A stretch of DNA of 64,000 nucleotides. It comes from Aradus depressus. Taxonomy: Eukaryota; Arthropoda; Insecta; Hemiptera; Aradidae. Below the pieces are notes generated by a model that saw only the letters and a program-made list of their open reading frames with translations, ran no database searches and had not been told where the DNA came from. Shown here in pieces: positions 1 through 9,689 of this stretch (position 1 is the stretch's first letter; each line of letters begins with the position of its first letter). Position numbers and translations under genes: made by a program. The stretch covers positions 8,744,562 through 8,808,561 of the forward strand of contig OY759217.1 in the NCBI GenBank assembly GCA_963662175.1. The letters are read 5' to 3'.

Positions 1-360
1 CTAAATAGAACACTATCGGGAATCTAGCCAAAGATACTAAATAGTACACTATCGGGAATCTAGCCAGGAATGCGAAACACTACACTATAAAGAATCCAGC
101 CAAGGATGCGAAACACTACACTATAAAGAATCCAGCCAAGGATGCTAAACACCACACTATCGGGAATCTAGCCAAAAATGCTAAATAGTACACTATCGGG
201 AATCTAGCCAGGGGTGCGCAACACTACACTATAAGGAATCCAGCCAAGGATGCTAAACACCACACTATCGGGAATCCAGGCAAGGATGCTAAACAGTAAA
301 CTATCGGGGATCTAGCCAGGGTTGCTAAACACTACACAATTGGGAATCCAGCCAAGGAAG
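1..360. repeat. 36-bp tandem repeat array, 10 copies
   Basis: Ten consecutive 36-bp units start at 1, 37, 73 and so on to 325, with no length variation. Two unit types alternate irregularly: one begins ctaaatag and carries 'actatcgggaatctagcca', the other begins cgaaacac and carries 'actataaagaatccagcca'. The array is cut by the window's left edge, so its true length is unknown. The constant 36-bp register with base substitutions only is typical of a minisatellite or small satellite. No coding potential is apparent. Confidence 0.95.
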
Positions 361-845
361 CTAAATTCTGCATTATCTATATCCCAAACAGGGATACTAA
401 CCGTGGTGAAGTATAATGATGAGAAAGTAATAATGATTGGGTTTTTGTAAAATGAATGATATTGTAGCATAGGCCCTGGGGGGTGGAGTCTCATGCATAT
501 GCAAACGACAAACTGAGGCCCAATAAAGAGGATGTCATGGGGGTTCGTTTTGGGTTTTGGGTGGTCGCAGGTCCCAGTCATCAATGACTGATTTACATGA
601 ACGGAACACTTGGGTACATTTCATTAATGTCAAATCATAGGCTGAGCCCTCTCCGATACACGTTATAGACGAACCTCAATTAGATGGCAATTGTCCGGCC
701 GCCATTATCGAAGCTCTCCACACTGAAAATAACCGACTTTTGGAGAATAGATCTACATCTAACGTAATTAGTAAAGGTTCACTTAACTTTATATAACCGG
801 TTTTCACCCAATAACCGAATTATTATTCTTTCTCTTCTATTGAAG
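361..845. other. No feature recognised
   Basis: This stretch follows the 36-bp array. It contains short open frames only, none with a recognisable domain, and no clear repeat boundary. It ends where a family A terminus begins. Confidence 0.5.
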
Positions 846-1300
846 AGACGTCGGTGAATCACCCGCTGTGTACTTCCCCACTAAGAATTATGTTTTCGCT
901 CTCCCTCCAAAGCCAATCGACTGTTTGGGCTAAAACATAATATTTGGCTTATATAATGGCTTTTGAATGCTCACACTAAATATTTCCTTGTTGTATTTAT
1001 TACATGGGCAGTTGAGCCCTCTTCTCTGGCCTCCCCGTTTTCCTTTGACCGATTTTGCTGAAAATTAATAGGTTCCATCCTTATGGAGGTTTTGAATTTC
1101 ATGTCGATCATTCATGAAATCGGCAGTTATTGAGATTCTTGAGATGAGCCCCCCTAACCCCCCTCCCTTCGCCCGATTTCACAGACACACAAAACAAACT
1201 TTTTTTTGGAAAACTCCACATCGAATTTTTGACCGATCATATCTCTCTCATACTTCGTATATCTGGGGAAGTAAAGGCGGTCGGTGATTCAACCCTAAAT
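846..1300 (+). mobile_element. Family A element with inverted ends
   Basis: The copy opens with 'gtcggtgaatcac' then 'tacttcccca' and closes with 'tggggaagta' then 'cggtgattca', which is an inverted pair, so family A looks like a DNA-transposon-type non-autonomous element of about 450 bp. The interior has the family's order: C-rich block, 'ccgattttgctgaaaattaatagg', 'atgtcgat.cattcat', then 'gaccgatcatatctctctcatacttcgtat'. No transposase frame is present. Superfamily is unassigned because a clean TSD could not be read. Confidence 0.65.
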
Positions 1301-2084
1301 ATGCTTTGGGTTGTTGCTCAAATTAATTTTTTATATAAATGTGTGACCGTTCCCGTTACTTTCGAAAGCACAATCCAATTGTTTTCAAACTTTGCATGAT
1401 ATTTATTGTTATAAATTGGAAGATCAAATTCTCTTAGAAAATGATGTTTTCTCTCTGTTTTATTTCCGACCGGAACCGATTTTCTACGCAATTGTTTCAT
1501 CATCAGTGGCACATCCTAACAGTACAGCCTGGAGTCTTGGAACTCCCTTGCAAATAGACCAGAGTAAACCTTCAAAAGAATGGTGTGTCTGAATCAACTT
1601 ATGAATTGTCTACGTAGAAAATCAAGCAATGCACATTTTGTAATTATTCAAAAGTAATAAAATTTATTTAATGGTGAAGTCTTTGTCTTGATAATAATTA
1701 CTTTGATGACTTAATTACTTTATAGGGCCCATTGGTACTGAATATATCATCAGACTTTAATACACGTTCGTGTAATTATTCACATTAGAGATGGAATTAG
1801 GGTCAATTAATCGTCATGCAATCCTGGATAATAATTTTCATATGTAAATATTTATTTTTCTTTTATTGACCAGTCTTATTTAGAGGAGTATTGTGTCTGG
1901 AGTATGGGGGCAATCAGGAGACTCATTGGAAAAATATAAGCAGGTCGGAGTTAGATGTAACTATACTCGGCGTCACGAAATAAGGCGGGTGGGTGACAGC
2001 CATCCATAGGAATCAGAGGGTTGCTGGGTTAGGAGGTACTGGAAAAGTAGGTATTTAAATGGAAGAAGGTGGAGGAGATACTAC
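1301..2084. other. Mostly unassigned; family P half-arm at 1440-1520
   Basis: From 1440 to 1520 the sequence is a diverged single copy of the arm of the perfect palindrome at 9501-9731 (shared order: 'ctgttttatt', 'gaaccg.ttttc.acgcaa', 'catcatcagtgg'). The rest is AT-rich with no recognised feature. Confidence 0.55.
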
Positions 2085-2610
2085 ATTACTTCGGCAGTTA
2101 TTTGGGTTTTTGTGTTAAGCCCTTCCCCCCTTCTTTTGACTGATTTTACTGAAAATCAATATCAATCCTTATGAAATTTTGGTTACACATATAAAATTGT
2201 CGATATGTTCTTTCTTTTGAGAGTTACACAGACAAGAGATATCAAGAGGGTGCGGTAACTCATAGGTAGTGTGCTTGAATACTGAGCTCAAAATGACGGG
2301 TTCGAAACCCGGTCGAGGCCCTTAGGTTTATCCATCTTGGAGGTGAAAAAACCTTTAGCACTTCGTCCTGCGTATGGGATATTAGGCGATGGTTTCGAGC
2401 CTGTACGATGTCGGGCTCATGTCCGTCAGAGCGACGAAAGGGCGCTCTGGTAGTAGGCGATATGACTTTGTGAGTCACAATAACTAAGTTACACATACAG
2501 ACTTTTTTTTTACATTTTTGGAATCAAAGGATCGGAAAACATGAAATTCTGGTGAAAAGTCAAAATAAAATTGTTGACCGATTACATAACTTTTTTCATA
2601 CATCTGGGAA
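2085..2610 (+). mobile_element. Family A copy split by a SINE
   Basis: Family A sequence from 'cggcagttatttgggtttttg' runs to 'gagttacacaga', is interrupted by the SINE at 2246-2486, and resumes at 'gttacacatacagacttttttt' through 'gaccgattacataac'. The repeated 'gttacaca.aca' on both sides is probably the SINE's target-site duplication. This shows that family A insertion came before the SINE insertion here. Confidence 0.6.
2246..2486 (+). repeat. SINE S, internally deleted
   Basis: The tRNA-like head (B box ggttcgaaacc at about 2299) is followed by 'ccgaggcccttagg'-type sequence and then jumps from 'gagcctgtacgatgtc' straight to 'gggctcatgtcc...gagcgacgaaag', so the middle third is missing. 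The 3' end 'gtgagtcacaataact' is present. The broken A box suggests it would not be transcribed by RNA polymerase III. Confidence 0.8.
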
Positions 2611-2611
2611 T

Positions 2612-2965
2612 GTCAAATTTCCTTTCTGTCTGTATGAGTCTGGGAACACGATAAGTCCCTTTAGAATGAATGTATCGACACAAAATGTTTAGCCAGTACC
2701 TCATAAGGACCTATTCATTTTCAGCCAAATCGACCAAAGAGAAGGGGGGCTTAACACTCAAGTAACTACCGATGAAATGAATGTATCGACATAAAAAGCC
2801 TATTAATTTTCGGGGGAATTGATCGGGGAATTAGAAGACGGGGAAATCAATTGATTAAAACGATCGATCGATGTATAGAGAAATCAAAAAATAAGGTAAA
2901 TTAATTTTAATTTGTGTTGGGAAGTAAATTGCCAGTGATTCACCGACGACCTATTTAATTCCTAA
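2612..2965 (-). mobile_element. Family A copies, reverse orientation
   Basis: Two partial family A units follow each other, each containing 'gaatgtatcgaca' (near 2670 and 2780) and the 'aaatcgaccaaagagaaggggggctta' block, ending with 'gggaagtaaattgccagtgattcaccg', the family terminus. They lie in inverted orientation to the preceding copy. Confidence 0.6.
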
Positions 2966-3141
2966 TTGCCTCTCAATGGTCGAGAGCATTGAGACTGCCT
3001 TCATTGGAGGAGTTACTTTTCATTATATTCCTTTACCTGAAGCTGATTACATGCGATGCCCGGACAAAAAATAAAAATCCAATCCCTCCCCAATTCCAGA
3101 AAATAAAGAGATGTAAATTTTCGGACTCTTCTCGTCGAACC

Positions 3142-3895
3142 CTTTCATATGATATGTCACTCTTTGTTGTAAAGGGAAATTGGTGTGCCCCCTTCACAGC
3201 CCCCTCCTCCCCATTCCCCCTAAAAATAAAATTTTTTGGATAGCACATAGCGTATATTTCAAGTTTGCCAACCTTTGATATCGTATGTCACTCTTTGTTG
3301 TAAAGGGAAATGGGTGTGCCCCCTCCACAGCCCCTCCTCCCCATTCCCCCTAAAAATAAAATTTTTTGGATAGCACATAGCGTATATTTCAAGTTTGCCA
3401 ACCTTTGATATCGTATGTCACTCTTTGTTGTAAAGGGAAATTGGCGTTCCCCCTCCACAGCCCCCTCCTACCCATTCCCCCTAAAAATAAAATTGTTTGG
3501 ATAGCACATAGCGTATATTTCAAGTTTGCCAACCTTTGATATCGTATGTCACTCTTTGTTGTAAAGGGAAATTGGTGTGCCCCCTCCACAGCCCCTCCTC
3601 CCCATTCCCCCTAAAAATAAAATTTTTTGGATAGCACATAGCGTATATTTCAAGTTCGCCAACCTTTGATATCGTATGTCACTCTTTGTTGTAAAGGGAA
3701 ATTGGTGTGCCCCCTCCACAGCTCCCTCCTCCCCATTCCCCCTAAAAATAAAATTTTTTGGATAGCACATAGCGTATATTTCAAGTTTGCCAACCTTTGA
3801 TATCGTATGTCACTCTTTGTTGTAAAGGGAAATTGGCGTTCCCCCTCCACAGCCTCCTCCCCCCTTTCCCCTTTAAAGTAAAATTTTTTGGATAG
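3142..3895. repeat. About 130-bp tandem repeat, nearly 6 copies
   Basis: The marker 'acctttgatatcgtatgtcac' recurs at about 3271, 3401, 3532, 3662 and 3793, giving a 130-131 bp period. Each unit has 'ctctttgttgtaaagggaaatt', a C-rich block and 'aaattttttggatagcacatagcg'. Copies are very similar, so expansion is recent. The short open frames that repeat along both strands here are by-products of the array, not genes. Confidence 0.95.
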
Positions 3896-4335
3896 CAATT
3901 ATTTGGGTTTTTGAATTGAGCCCCCTCTCCTGAACTCCCCCTTCTCTTCGGCCGATATCGCTGTAATTTGACAGGTTATGTCATCATTTGAGTTTTAAAA
4001 TATGTAATTTCATGTCGATACATTCATTACGTCGGTAGTTATTGGGGTATTTCAGTTGAGACCCCCATCTGACCCCTTTTCCCTTCTGCTGATTCCGCTA
4101 AAATTTAATAAGTATTGTTCTTATGACGTATTCAATTCATATATGCTATTTCGTATCGATATGTTCATTCTTTCGGGAGTTATAGTGTCCAAAGAGCCAC
4201 AGACAGCCTTTTTTTTTCATATTTAGAATCTGGCATTTCTGAAATTCCGTTGAAATCTCCTCATCGAATTATTGACCGATTACATAACTCCCCCTATACT
4301 TCGTATAGCTGGAGAGAAAAAAAAAAAAAAAAAAA
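3896..4335 (+). mobile_element. Family A copy (two units)
   Basis: The array above runs directly into family A: 'attatttgggttttt', C-rich block, 'catgtcgatacattcat', then a second unit ending in 'gaccgattacataactccccctatacttcgtatagctgg' and a poly-A run at 4320-4335. Confidence 0.6.
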
Positions 4336-5220
4336 GTCCATTTAATTATAGAAAGAAAACCTTCTTAAAATGCTAATGTCTCTTTATTGGGCCACTAAAT
4401 TACAATTGATATCTTCACCTACATGAAGCCAAAATTAGGACTGACAGGGAGGTCAGACAGAGACAGGAATGGAAACATATATGTTTACAAAGTTCATTGT
4501 GGTCCCTGTACTTGCAGACCCTGTAAACGTGGGTTGAGAGCAAGTGATTTGGGTGTCTTGCCTAAGGTCAACCGGTCATTGTTCAACATACGGTTTCTCA
4601 AATTTGAATATTCAGATCTCCCCCCGCGAAGTTGGTATTTCATGCCAAGTTTCCTAGTTTATAATTGAGTTAAACCAACTTTGGAAGGTTTCCGGTGAAT
4701 CTGCTTTCATTTCAATGCCAGGAACTATTAGGAAAACTGGGGTCCAACTTTCAAGTATGGCTTATCTCAAGTACATGTCAACTTCAATTATAGCTTTAGC
4801 TCAAGTAAAGTAGTATTGAAGGCTTAGCTCAAGTACATTTCGAGTTCAGTTATTGCTTTAGCTCAAATAAATTAATGTTGAAGAATGTGCAATGAAGTAA
4901 CTACACTTATGAGAAGCCCCTAGACTTGTCTTATTCCGCCCTTAAATTATTTATAATTAGGGTCTAGCTTGCCTAGATTGGGGTGGTTTTATTACGTATT
5001 TAAGCTTTCACTTTGTATATCAGGGAAAGTTATGTGATCGGACAAGATTTTTCGATTTTTTACTTCCCAAGATATACTAAGGGACGTATTATCGATCGAT
5101 ATCTCTGAGCTGACATAAAATGTGTAAAAAAACATAATAGAGAAGAATAGTGACTACAATAATTGTTTAAATTATTGAAAAAACTGAGCTGAGTTGTGGA
5201 CTAGCGTCTGTACTACAACT
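4336..5220. other. Unassigned; 62-bp duplication at 4759-4882
   Basis: The only structure seen is a direct 62-bp duplication starting 'ggctta.ctcaagtacat' at 4759 and 4821, about 80% identical by eye. An 81-codon frame at 4423-4668 has no recognisable domain and is not called. Confidence 0.5.
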
Positions 5221-5442
5221 CAAACCCCACGCAGCCAGGCATTCCTGGATATATCTCAAGCTTTCGATCGGGTCTGACACGAGGGACTTATTTCCTAACT
5301 CCACGCAGCTGGGCATTACTGGATATATCTCAAGCTTTCGATCGGGTCTGACACGAGGGACTTATTTCCAAAGTCCATGCAGCCGGGCATTCCTGGATAT
5401 ATCTCAAGCTTTCGATCGGGTCTGACACGAGGGACTTCTTTT
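5221..5442. repeat. 74-bp tandem repeat, 3 copies
   Basis: Three units start at 5221, 5295 and 5369, each containing 'cattcctggatatatctcaa' then 'ctttcgatcgggtctgacac' and 'gagggactt'. They are nearly identical. The next base after the array leads into a poly-C tract. Confidence 0.93.
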
Positions 5443-5940
5443 CAAACTCAAGCCTCCCCCCCCCCCCCCCCCCCCCCCCATCACCCCTCCTCCTGCCCCG
5501 TACACTTTTTTTTTTTATTCTTGTGACATATTAAACTGATGGATATTCCTCTGTCCATCAGGGCTCAGCTATTCCCTCCTGCCACCCAATATAGGCCAGC
5601 ATGCCTCAATATTATCCACTTCTTTCTTCTCCCAGTAAACTGTCCACTTACCCACCGACCTAACAGCCACATATGTTGATGTTACCGCTTTTTTTTGCTT
5701 AACACCCTGATTCTCATATCTTATCCCTCACACTACAGCAATATCTCAACAACATTGATGTTCGGTGCAAATCCTGGACAATGAAGCGTCGCTATAGTTT
5801 GGCAAAAATGTTTAAAAATTTTATAGACACCTAAAACTTTAATATTAAAAAAAAATTAGATTATTCAGTCCAAGAATCTTCAATTATTCTCATTGTACAC
5901 CAGATCTCATTGTACACCTTCAATGTCTCTCACCGTTTCG
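5443..5940. other. Poly-C tract and unassigned sequence
   Basis: A run of more than 20 C residues lies at about 5456-5479, followed by AT-rich sequence with nothing recognised. Homopolymer G/C runs of this size recur across the window. Confidence 0.6.
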
Positions 5941-6110
5941 AAATGATTTAAAAACAAAATAAAATTAACAACCCAAATAACTATCGATTTAATGAATATA
6001 TCGACATGAAATTTTATGTGTGAATGCAAAACCACATAAAAACGATACTTATCAAATTTGTGATGGATAAGAGGAGGGGGCCCAACTGAAAAACCCCAAT
6101 AATTGTCGCG
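5941..6110 (-). mobile_element. Family A fragment
   Basis: It contains 'aacaacccaaataactatcg', 'aatatatcgacatgaaatttta' and 'acttatcaaatttgtgatgg..aggaggggg' in family A reverse order. Both termini are missing. Confidence 0.55.
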
Positions 6111-6716
6111 ATAATAGTTATATCAATATAGAAACAAAAGTCTTCCCACTGTTTTATATACGACCAGAAGCCAGTAGTCCATTAGACTCCTCACTATACA
6201 GGGCAGCATGGAGGCTGAACGACACTGAACCCTTTCTGACTCCTACTGATAATGTCCTCATTGCAAAATACCTACACCGACATGTCTGACGTACGCTTAG
6301 CAACAAGGATATAATGCCCATGGACATACGCTTCAGACACACAATTCTAATCCCCTGGAGTTTGTAATCTTTTAAATCCAAAATCCATATCATCTCCCAT
6401 ATTCATATCATCCCAGCAAGTGTCATTGTGTGATTTATATAAAAATATTTATGGTTAGAAATTGTGCAATGTAAAGTGGAATCGTGAACAATGAGAGACA
6501 CAAGCACATGTATAATACAAGCACAAATAGTCACGTGACCCCAAGAAGGGGTGGCAGATTAGATTTAGATTGGATTTATGATCCCGATAGCAGGGACTTC
6601 ATACAGATAAATAGATTCTTCATTGGAGAACATTCTAAAAGATTCTTTACGCAAAGTCTTTTTTTACTATTATTTACATATTTATTCAATGTGGCTTTTT
6701 AAAACATATTTTCTAG
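6111..6716. other. Unassigned; short family P match at 6139-6172
   Basis: A short stretch 'gtcttcccactgttttata' matches the outer part of the palindrome arm at 9501-9604. No gene is recognised; the 79- and 72-codon frames here show no domain. Confidence 0.45.
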
Positions 6717-7000
6717 GTGGGGGGGGGGGGGGGGGGGGGGGCGTTCAAGTATTACGTAACGCAATTTTTGAAGATTTTTGACCCTTCCTCCCCCCCATGT
6801 AACGCACATAACGAAAACAAAATAAAAATGACGTACAATACAGTCGAGGGATTCCCCGTAAAACATAAACGAAGAGGGTTGCCAACTGGGGAGATTTTAA
6901 TTCCCTAGTCTCCCCCCTCCCGCCCCTGTAACGCATCGTAACGTTTTACAAGACCCCCCCCTCCCCCCCAAATTGCGTTACGTAATACTTGAATGGCCCC
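6717..7000. mobile_element. PIF-like MITE, copy 1 (about 284 bp)
   Basis: The right end read inward is 'ggggccattcaagtattacg' followed by 'taacgcaattt'; the left end has the same sequence after an expanded poly-G run (about 6719-6740). Matching inverted ends of about 28 bp with no transposase mark a miniature inverted-repeat element. The ends resemble those of the MITE at 12699-13248, which has a TAA TSD. The G-run has eroded the left TSD here. Superfamily is inferred from the relative. Confidence 0.75.
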
Positions 7001-7327
7001 TGGGTGAAATGATTTATTTATTTATCATGACTCATGCCCGTGCATAATGAACAGATTTACCTTATTAAATTCAATACTTTTCATCATAATATGTGGACTT
7101 CATTTTAGAAATGAGTTCTTGGACTTAGCCGGTTTTGAAAATAAAAATATTGGACTTAGCTGGTATTGAAAATCAAATTTTTTAAAAATACTTTTTTTAT
7201 TGATGTTCGTTAAGAAAACATTTTTTTATCGACTATCTTTGTTACTAAAAGTTGGGAAATATCTCAAAAACATTTTCCTGAAATTTCTCCGATTTTTATT
7301 TTTTTGAACTTAGCCGGTTTTGAAACT

Positions 7328-7700
7328 AAGCCCTTCATATATATGTATATAGTAAAATGGTCCTAATTTTCGTCTGGTTTCGGCTAAAATCTATTCAGTA
7401 CTGTGTTAACACAAGTGACATCATCATTCCAAAATTTAAATTCATTGAAATAATTTATTTATTTATTATGACTCATGCCCGGGCTTTAAATACGAGGTCA
7501 TATCCCCTACTACCAGAGTCCTAAATTTTGCTAAAAATATTTATGGGTTAGTTACTAGGTTATTACTCTGTGTATCTAAATCAAAAGAGTTAGATACACC
7601 GAGTTCTTATCACACACATGTTCTATGGATCTTGAAACGAATTCACTGAATAACTCGATCTCGTATTTTCGCACGATTACTTCTTTATACTATAGGTATA
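7328..7700. repeat. Family C dispersed repeat, copy 1
   Basis: The motifs 'ggtcctaattttcgtctggttt', 'gctaaaa', 'tttaaattca' and, after a SINE fragment, 'actcgatctcgtattttcgcacgattac' occur in the same order at 27115-27350. The family is otherwise unknown to me. Confidence 0.55.
7455..7540 (-). repeat. SINE S 3' fragment
   Basis: It begins 'tatgactcatgcccgggctt' and continues through 'aggtcatatc.cctactaccag', then jumps to 'agtcctaaattttgc', skipping the CTCTGG hairpin region. It lies inside family C. The preceding 'tttatttatttatt' may be a target or tail repeat. A tail-only echo of the same SINE lies at 7018-7035. Confidence 0.75.
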
Positions 7701-8019
7701 AGAAAGTATACGTATATTATTGAAATATAGTTTAAAGATAGAGGTTATACATTTATGAGCGAGGAGTGTTATCAGTTTTGGCCTTGTGTACTACCACACT
7801 GCCATATCCGAGTTTGGCCATCTGACAGGATCCACCACATAGCTATGGGCCAGTTCTACACACACACACACGTACTGATCATTTATACACACACATATCA
7901 TCCCAACTCATACTCACATTTCAAAGCTAGACTGTTTTGAATTTTAGGGGCCGTAACTTTCATATAAATACTTCACTGCTAATCAAATTTGACAAAAATA
8001 TTACTTTTCGTACTTTCGA

Positions 8020-8130
8020 TCATCCGTGCTGATATAATTTGTAAATCGACATGAAATTTTATATTTAAATTCAAAACCCTTTAAGGATGGCACACAACAA
8101 TTTTCCGTGAAATCGGTCTAAGGGAGGGGG
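8020..8130 (-). mobile_element. Family A fragment
   Basis: It contains 'aaatcgacatgaaattttat', 'ttcaaaaccctttaaggatgg' and 'gtgaaatcggtctaagggaggggg'. It ends just before the left arm of the large palindrome. Confidence 0.55.
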
Positions 8131-8475
8131 AGGATCAGAGATTATTACATTGTAGTTTCTTGTTTATTGCTCCATTTTATTACTATTATTTCTATTTGCT
8201 GCTTATCTGTCTTTTTATTATTTTTCACTTTATTTTATTTATTATATATCTTTTTGGTACAATTGTACATTAAATTATTATTTTCTTCTATTTTCTTCAT
8301 TCATACAGACCAAATAAATGAGACATTGTACATTCAATAACTACTGTACTCCAACTCCCTCCTGCTTCCTGCCTTACCTGGTCTGAGAGATTGATTCCAG
8401 ACTAAGGGAGGTGTCCTGTAGCAGATATATTGTAAATAGTTCTTAGTACCTAACAGTTATTTATATATCATTAAA

Positions 8476-8678
8476 GAGGGCGCCGGTAGCTCAGATGTAG
8501 CGGTGCTTGCTAACTGAGCTCAAGATAGCGGGTTCAAAACCCGGCCGAGGCCCAAAGGTTTTTCATCTGAAAAGTGAAAAAAAAAAACTTCAGCACGCCG
8601 TCCTTTGGATAGGACCTTAAGCGATGGCCCTTAGCCTGTACGATGTCAACTACTTGCTAAAGACCCCTAACTTAGGTA
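8476..8678 (+). repeat. SINE S 5' half, in palindrome left arm
   Basis: It starts gagggcgccggtagctcag (A box) with B box 'ggttcaaaacc' at about 8532, then 'ccgaggccc', 'acgccgtcctttggat' and 'gcctgtacgatgtc', fading out after 'gacccctaacttaggt'. The 3' half is absent. The part after 8620 lies in the spacer and has no mirrored partner. Confidence 0.85.
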
Positions 8679-8841
8679 ACAAAACCTGATTAGACATTTT
8701 GTTGTTTGTTTTCATTTTGTAACAAGTTAAAAATTGAACCTGACTTACTATGAAATGCCTATTTTAACGTTCAGTAATGTTTATCAACACACTAATTTTG
8801 TTTTAATTGTGATTCTAATCTTGATTCCCCCCATGTTTGTA

Positions 8842-8880
8842 GGCCCTGATGATGATATAAAATATATCGAAATGTTGGCG
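8842..8880 (+). ncRNA. Hammerhead-like fold motif (degenerate)
   Basis: CTGATGA lies at 8846-8852, one extra T at 8853, stem II GATATA/TATATC (8854-8859 with 8863-8868, loop AAA), GAA at 8869-8871, then ATGT T and GGC. Stem I is only 3 bp (GCC 8843-8845 with GGC 8877-8879). Stem III ATGT looks like a decayed palindrome ACGT. The order matches the hammerhead core, but the weak stems make activity doubtful. Confidence 0.4.
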
Positions 8881-8915
8881 TTTGAATAGTGTTTTCTTCC
8901 ATCTTTGACTGACCC

Positions 8916-9061
8916 TCAAGGTCCCATCCAAAGGACGGCGTGCTGAAGTTTTTTTTTTTTCACTTTCCAGATGAAAAACGTTTGGGCCTCAGCCGGGTTT
9001 CGAACCCGCTATCTTGAGCTCAGTAAGCAAGCACCGCTACATCTGAGCTACCGGCACCCTC
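8916..9061 (-). repeat. SINE S 5' half, in palindrome right arm
   Basis: This is the mirror of the SINE at 8476: 'ggacggcgtgctgaagt', a poly-T run, 'gggcctcagccgggtttcgaa', 'gagctaccggcaccctc'. It keeps the better B box (GGTTTCGAACCC region) of the two arms. Confidence 0.85.
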
Positions 9062-9542
9062 TTTAATGATATATAAATAACTGTTAGGTACTAAGAACTA
9101 TTTACAATATATCTGCTACAGGACACCTCCCTTAGTCTGGAATCAATCTCTCAGACCAGGTAAGGCAGGAAGCAGGAGGGAGTTGGAGTACAGTAGTTAT
9201 TGAATGTACAATGTCTCATTTATTTGGTCTGTATGAATGAAGAAAATAGAAGAAAATAATAATTTAATGTACAATTGTACCAAAAAGATACTTCATAATA
9301 AATAAAATAAAGTGAAAAATAATAAAAAGACAGATAAGCAGCAATGTAATAAAAAAATGTCATTTTTTTTTTTTTTTTGGCTATATGGTCGATGCATATT
9401 AGCCATAAAAATTGTCATTCACATGCAGGAGAATGAAAGAAAAACGGAGAACAACATGGATATAATATGTGATAGTAAGATGTTGTGGGACGAGATTTCT
9501 AATAGAAATAAAAGACGTTGTCTTCCCACTGTTTTATTTTAT

Positions 9543-9584
9543 ACCAGAACCGGTTTTCGACGCAACAGCGTCATCATCAGTGGT
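9543..9584 (-). ncRNA. Hammerhead-like motif in left palindrome arm
   Basis: This is the exact mirror of the motif at 9648-9689, read on the minus strand. A transcript across the palindrome would fold back on itself, so at most one of the two motifs could form in one RNA. Confidence 0.45.
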
Positions 9585-9647
9585 TCATCCACCCACACAG
9601 CACAGCGGTTGGAAGATAACTGGCCAGTGTGCTGTGTGGGTGGATGA

Positions 9648-9689
9648 ACCACTGATGATGACGCTGTTGCGTCGAAAACCGGTTCTGGT
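9648..9689 (+). ncRNA. Hammerhead-like ribozyme motif
   Basis: Stem I is ACCA (9648-9651) with TGGT (9686-9689). The core CTGATGA is at 9652-9658, followed by one extra T. Stem II is GACGC/GCGTC (9660-9664, 9669-9673) with loop TGTT. GAA (9674-9676) leads into the self-complementary octamer AACCGGTT (9677-9684), then C9685 at the expected cleavage position (UUC, fits NUH). A zero-loop palindromic stem III would need a dimer, as proposed for short-stem hammerheads. The extra base after CTGATGA departs from consensus; a similar one-base insertion is known in the CChMVd viroid hammerhead. Activity is untested. Confidence 0.5.

Larger units (their letters stand above)
8196..9344. repeat. Large palindrome with ~427-bp arms carrying SINEs
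   Basis: The left arm (8196-8620) and right arm (about 8916-9344) are near-identical reverse complements; the spacer is about 295 bp. Matching landmarks include 'ttgctgcttatctgtc', 'ggtacaattgtacattaaat', 'cctggtctgagagattgatt' and the first half of a SINE. Differences are limited to a few substitutions and a small indel. Such a structure could come from inverted duplication or from a foldback element whose termini include a SINE. The spacer holds a hammerhead-like motif at 8842-8880. Confidence 0.93.

Noticed and set aside
1..360. 36-bp repeats resembling a CRISPR array
   Set aside because: Units are contiguous with no spacers and lie in a eukaryotic repeat landscape.
3033..3898. Several minus-strand frames of 66-82 codons
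   Set aside because: They repeat with the 130-bp tandem unit and carry no domain.
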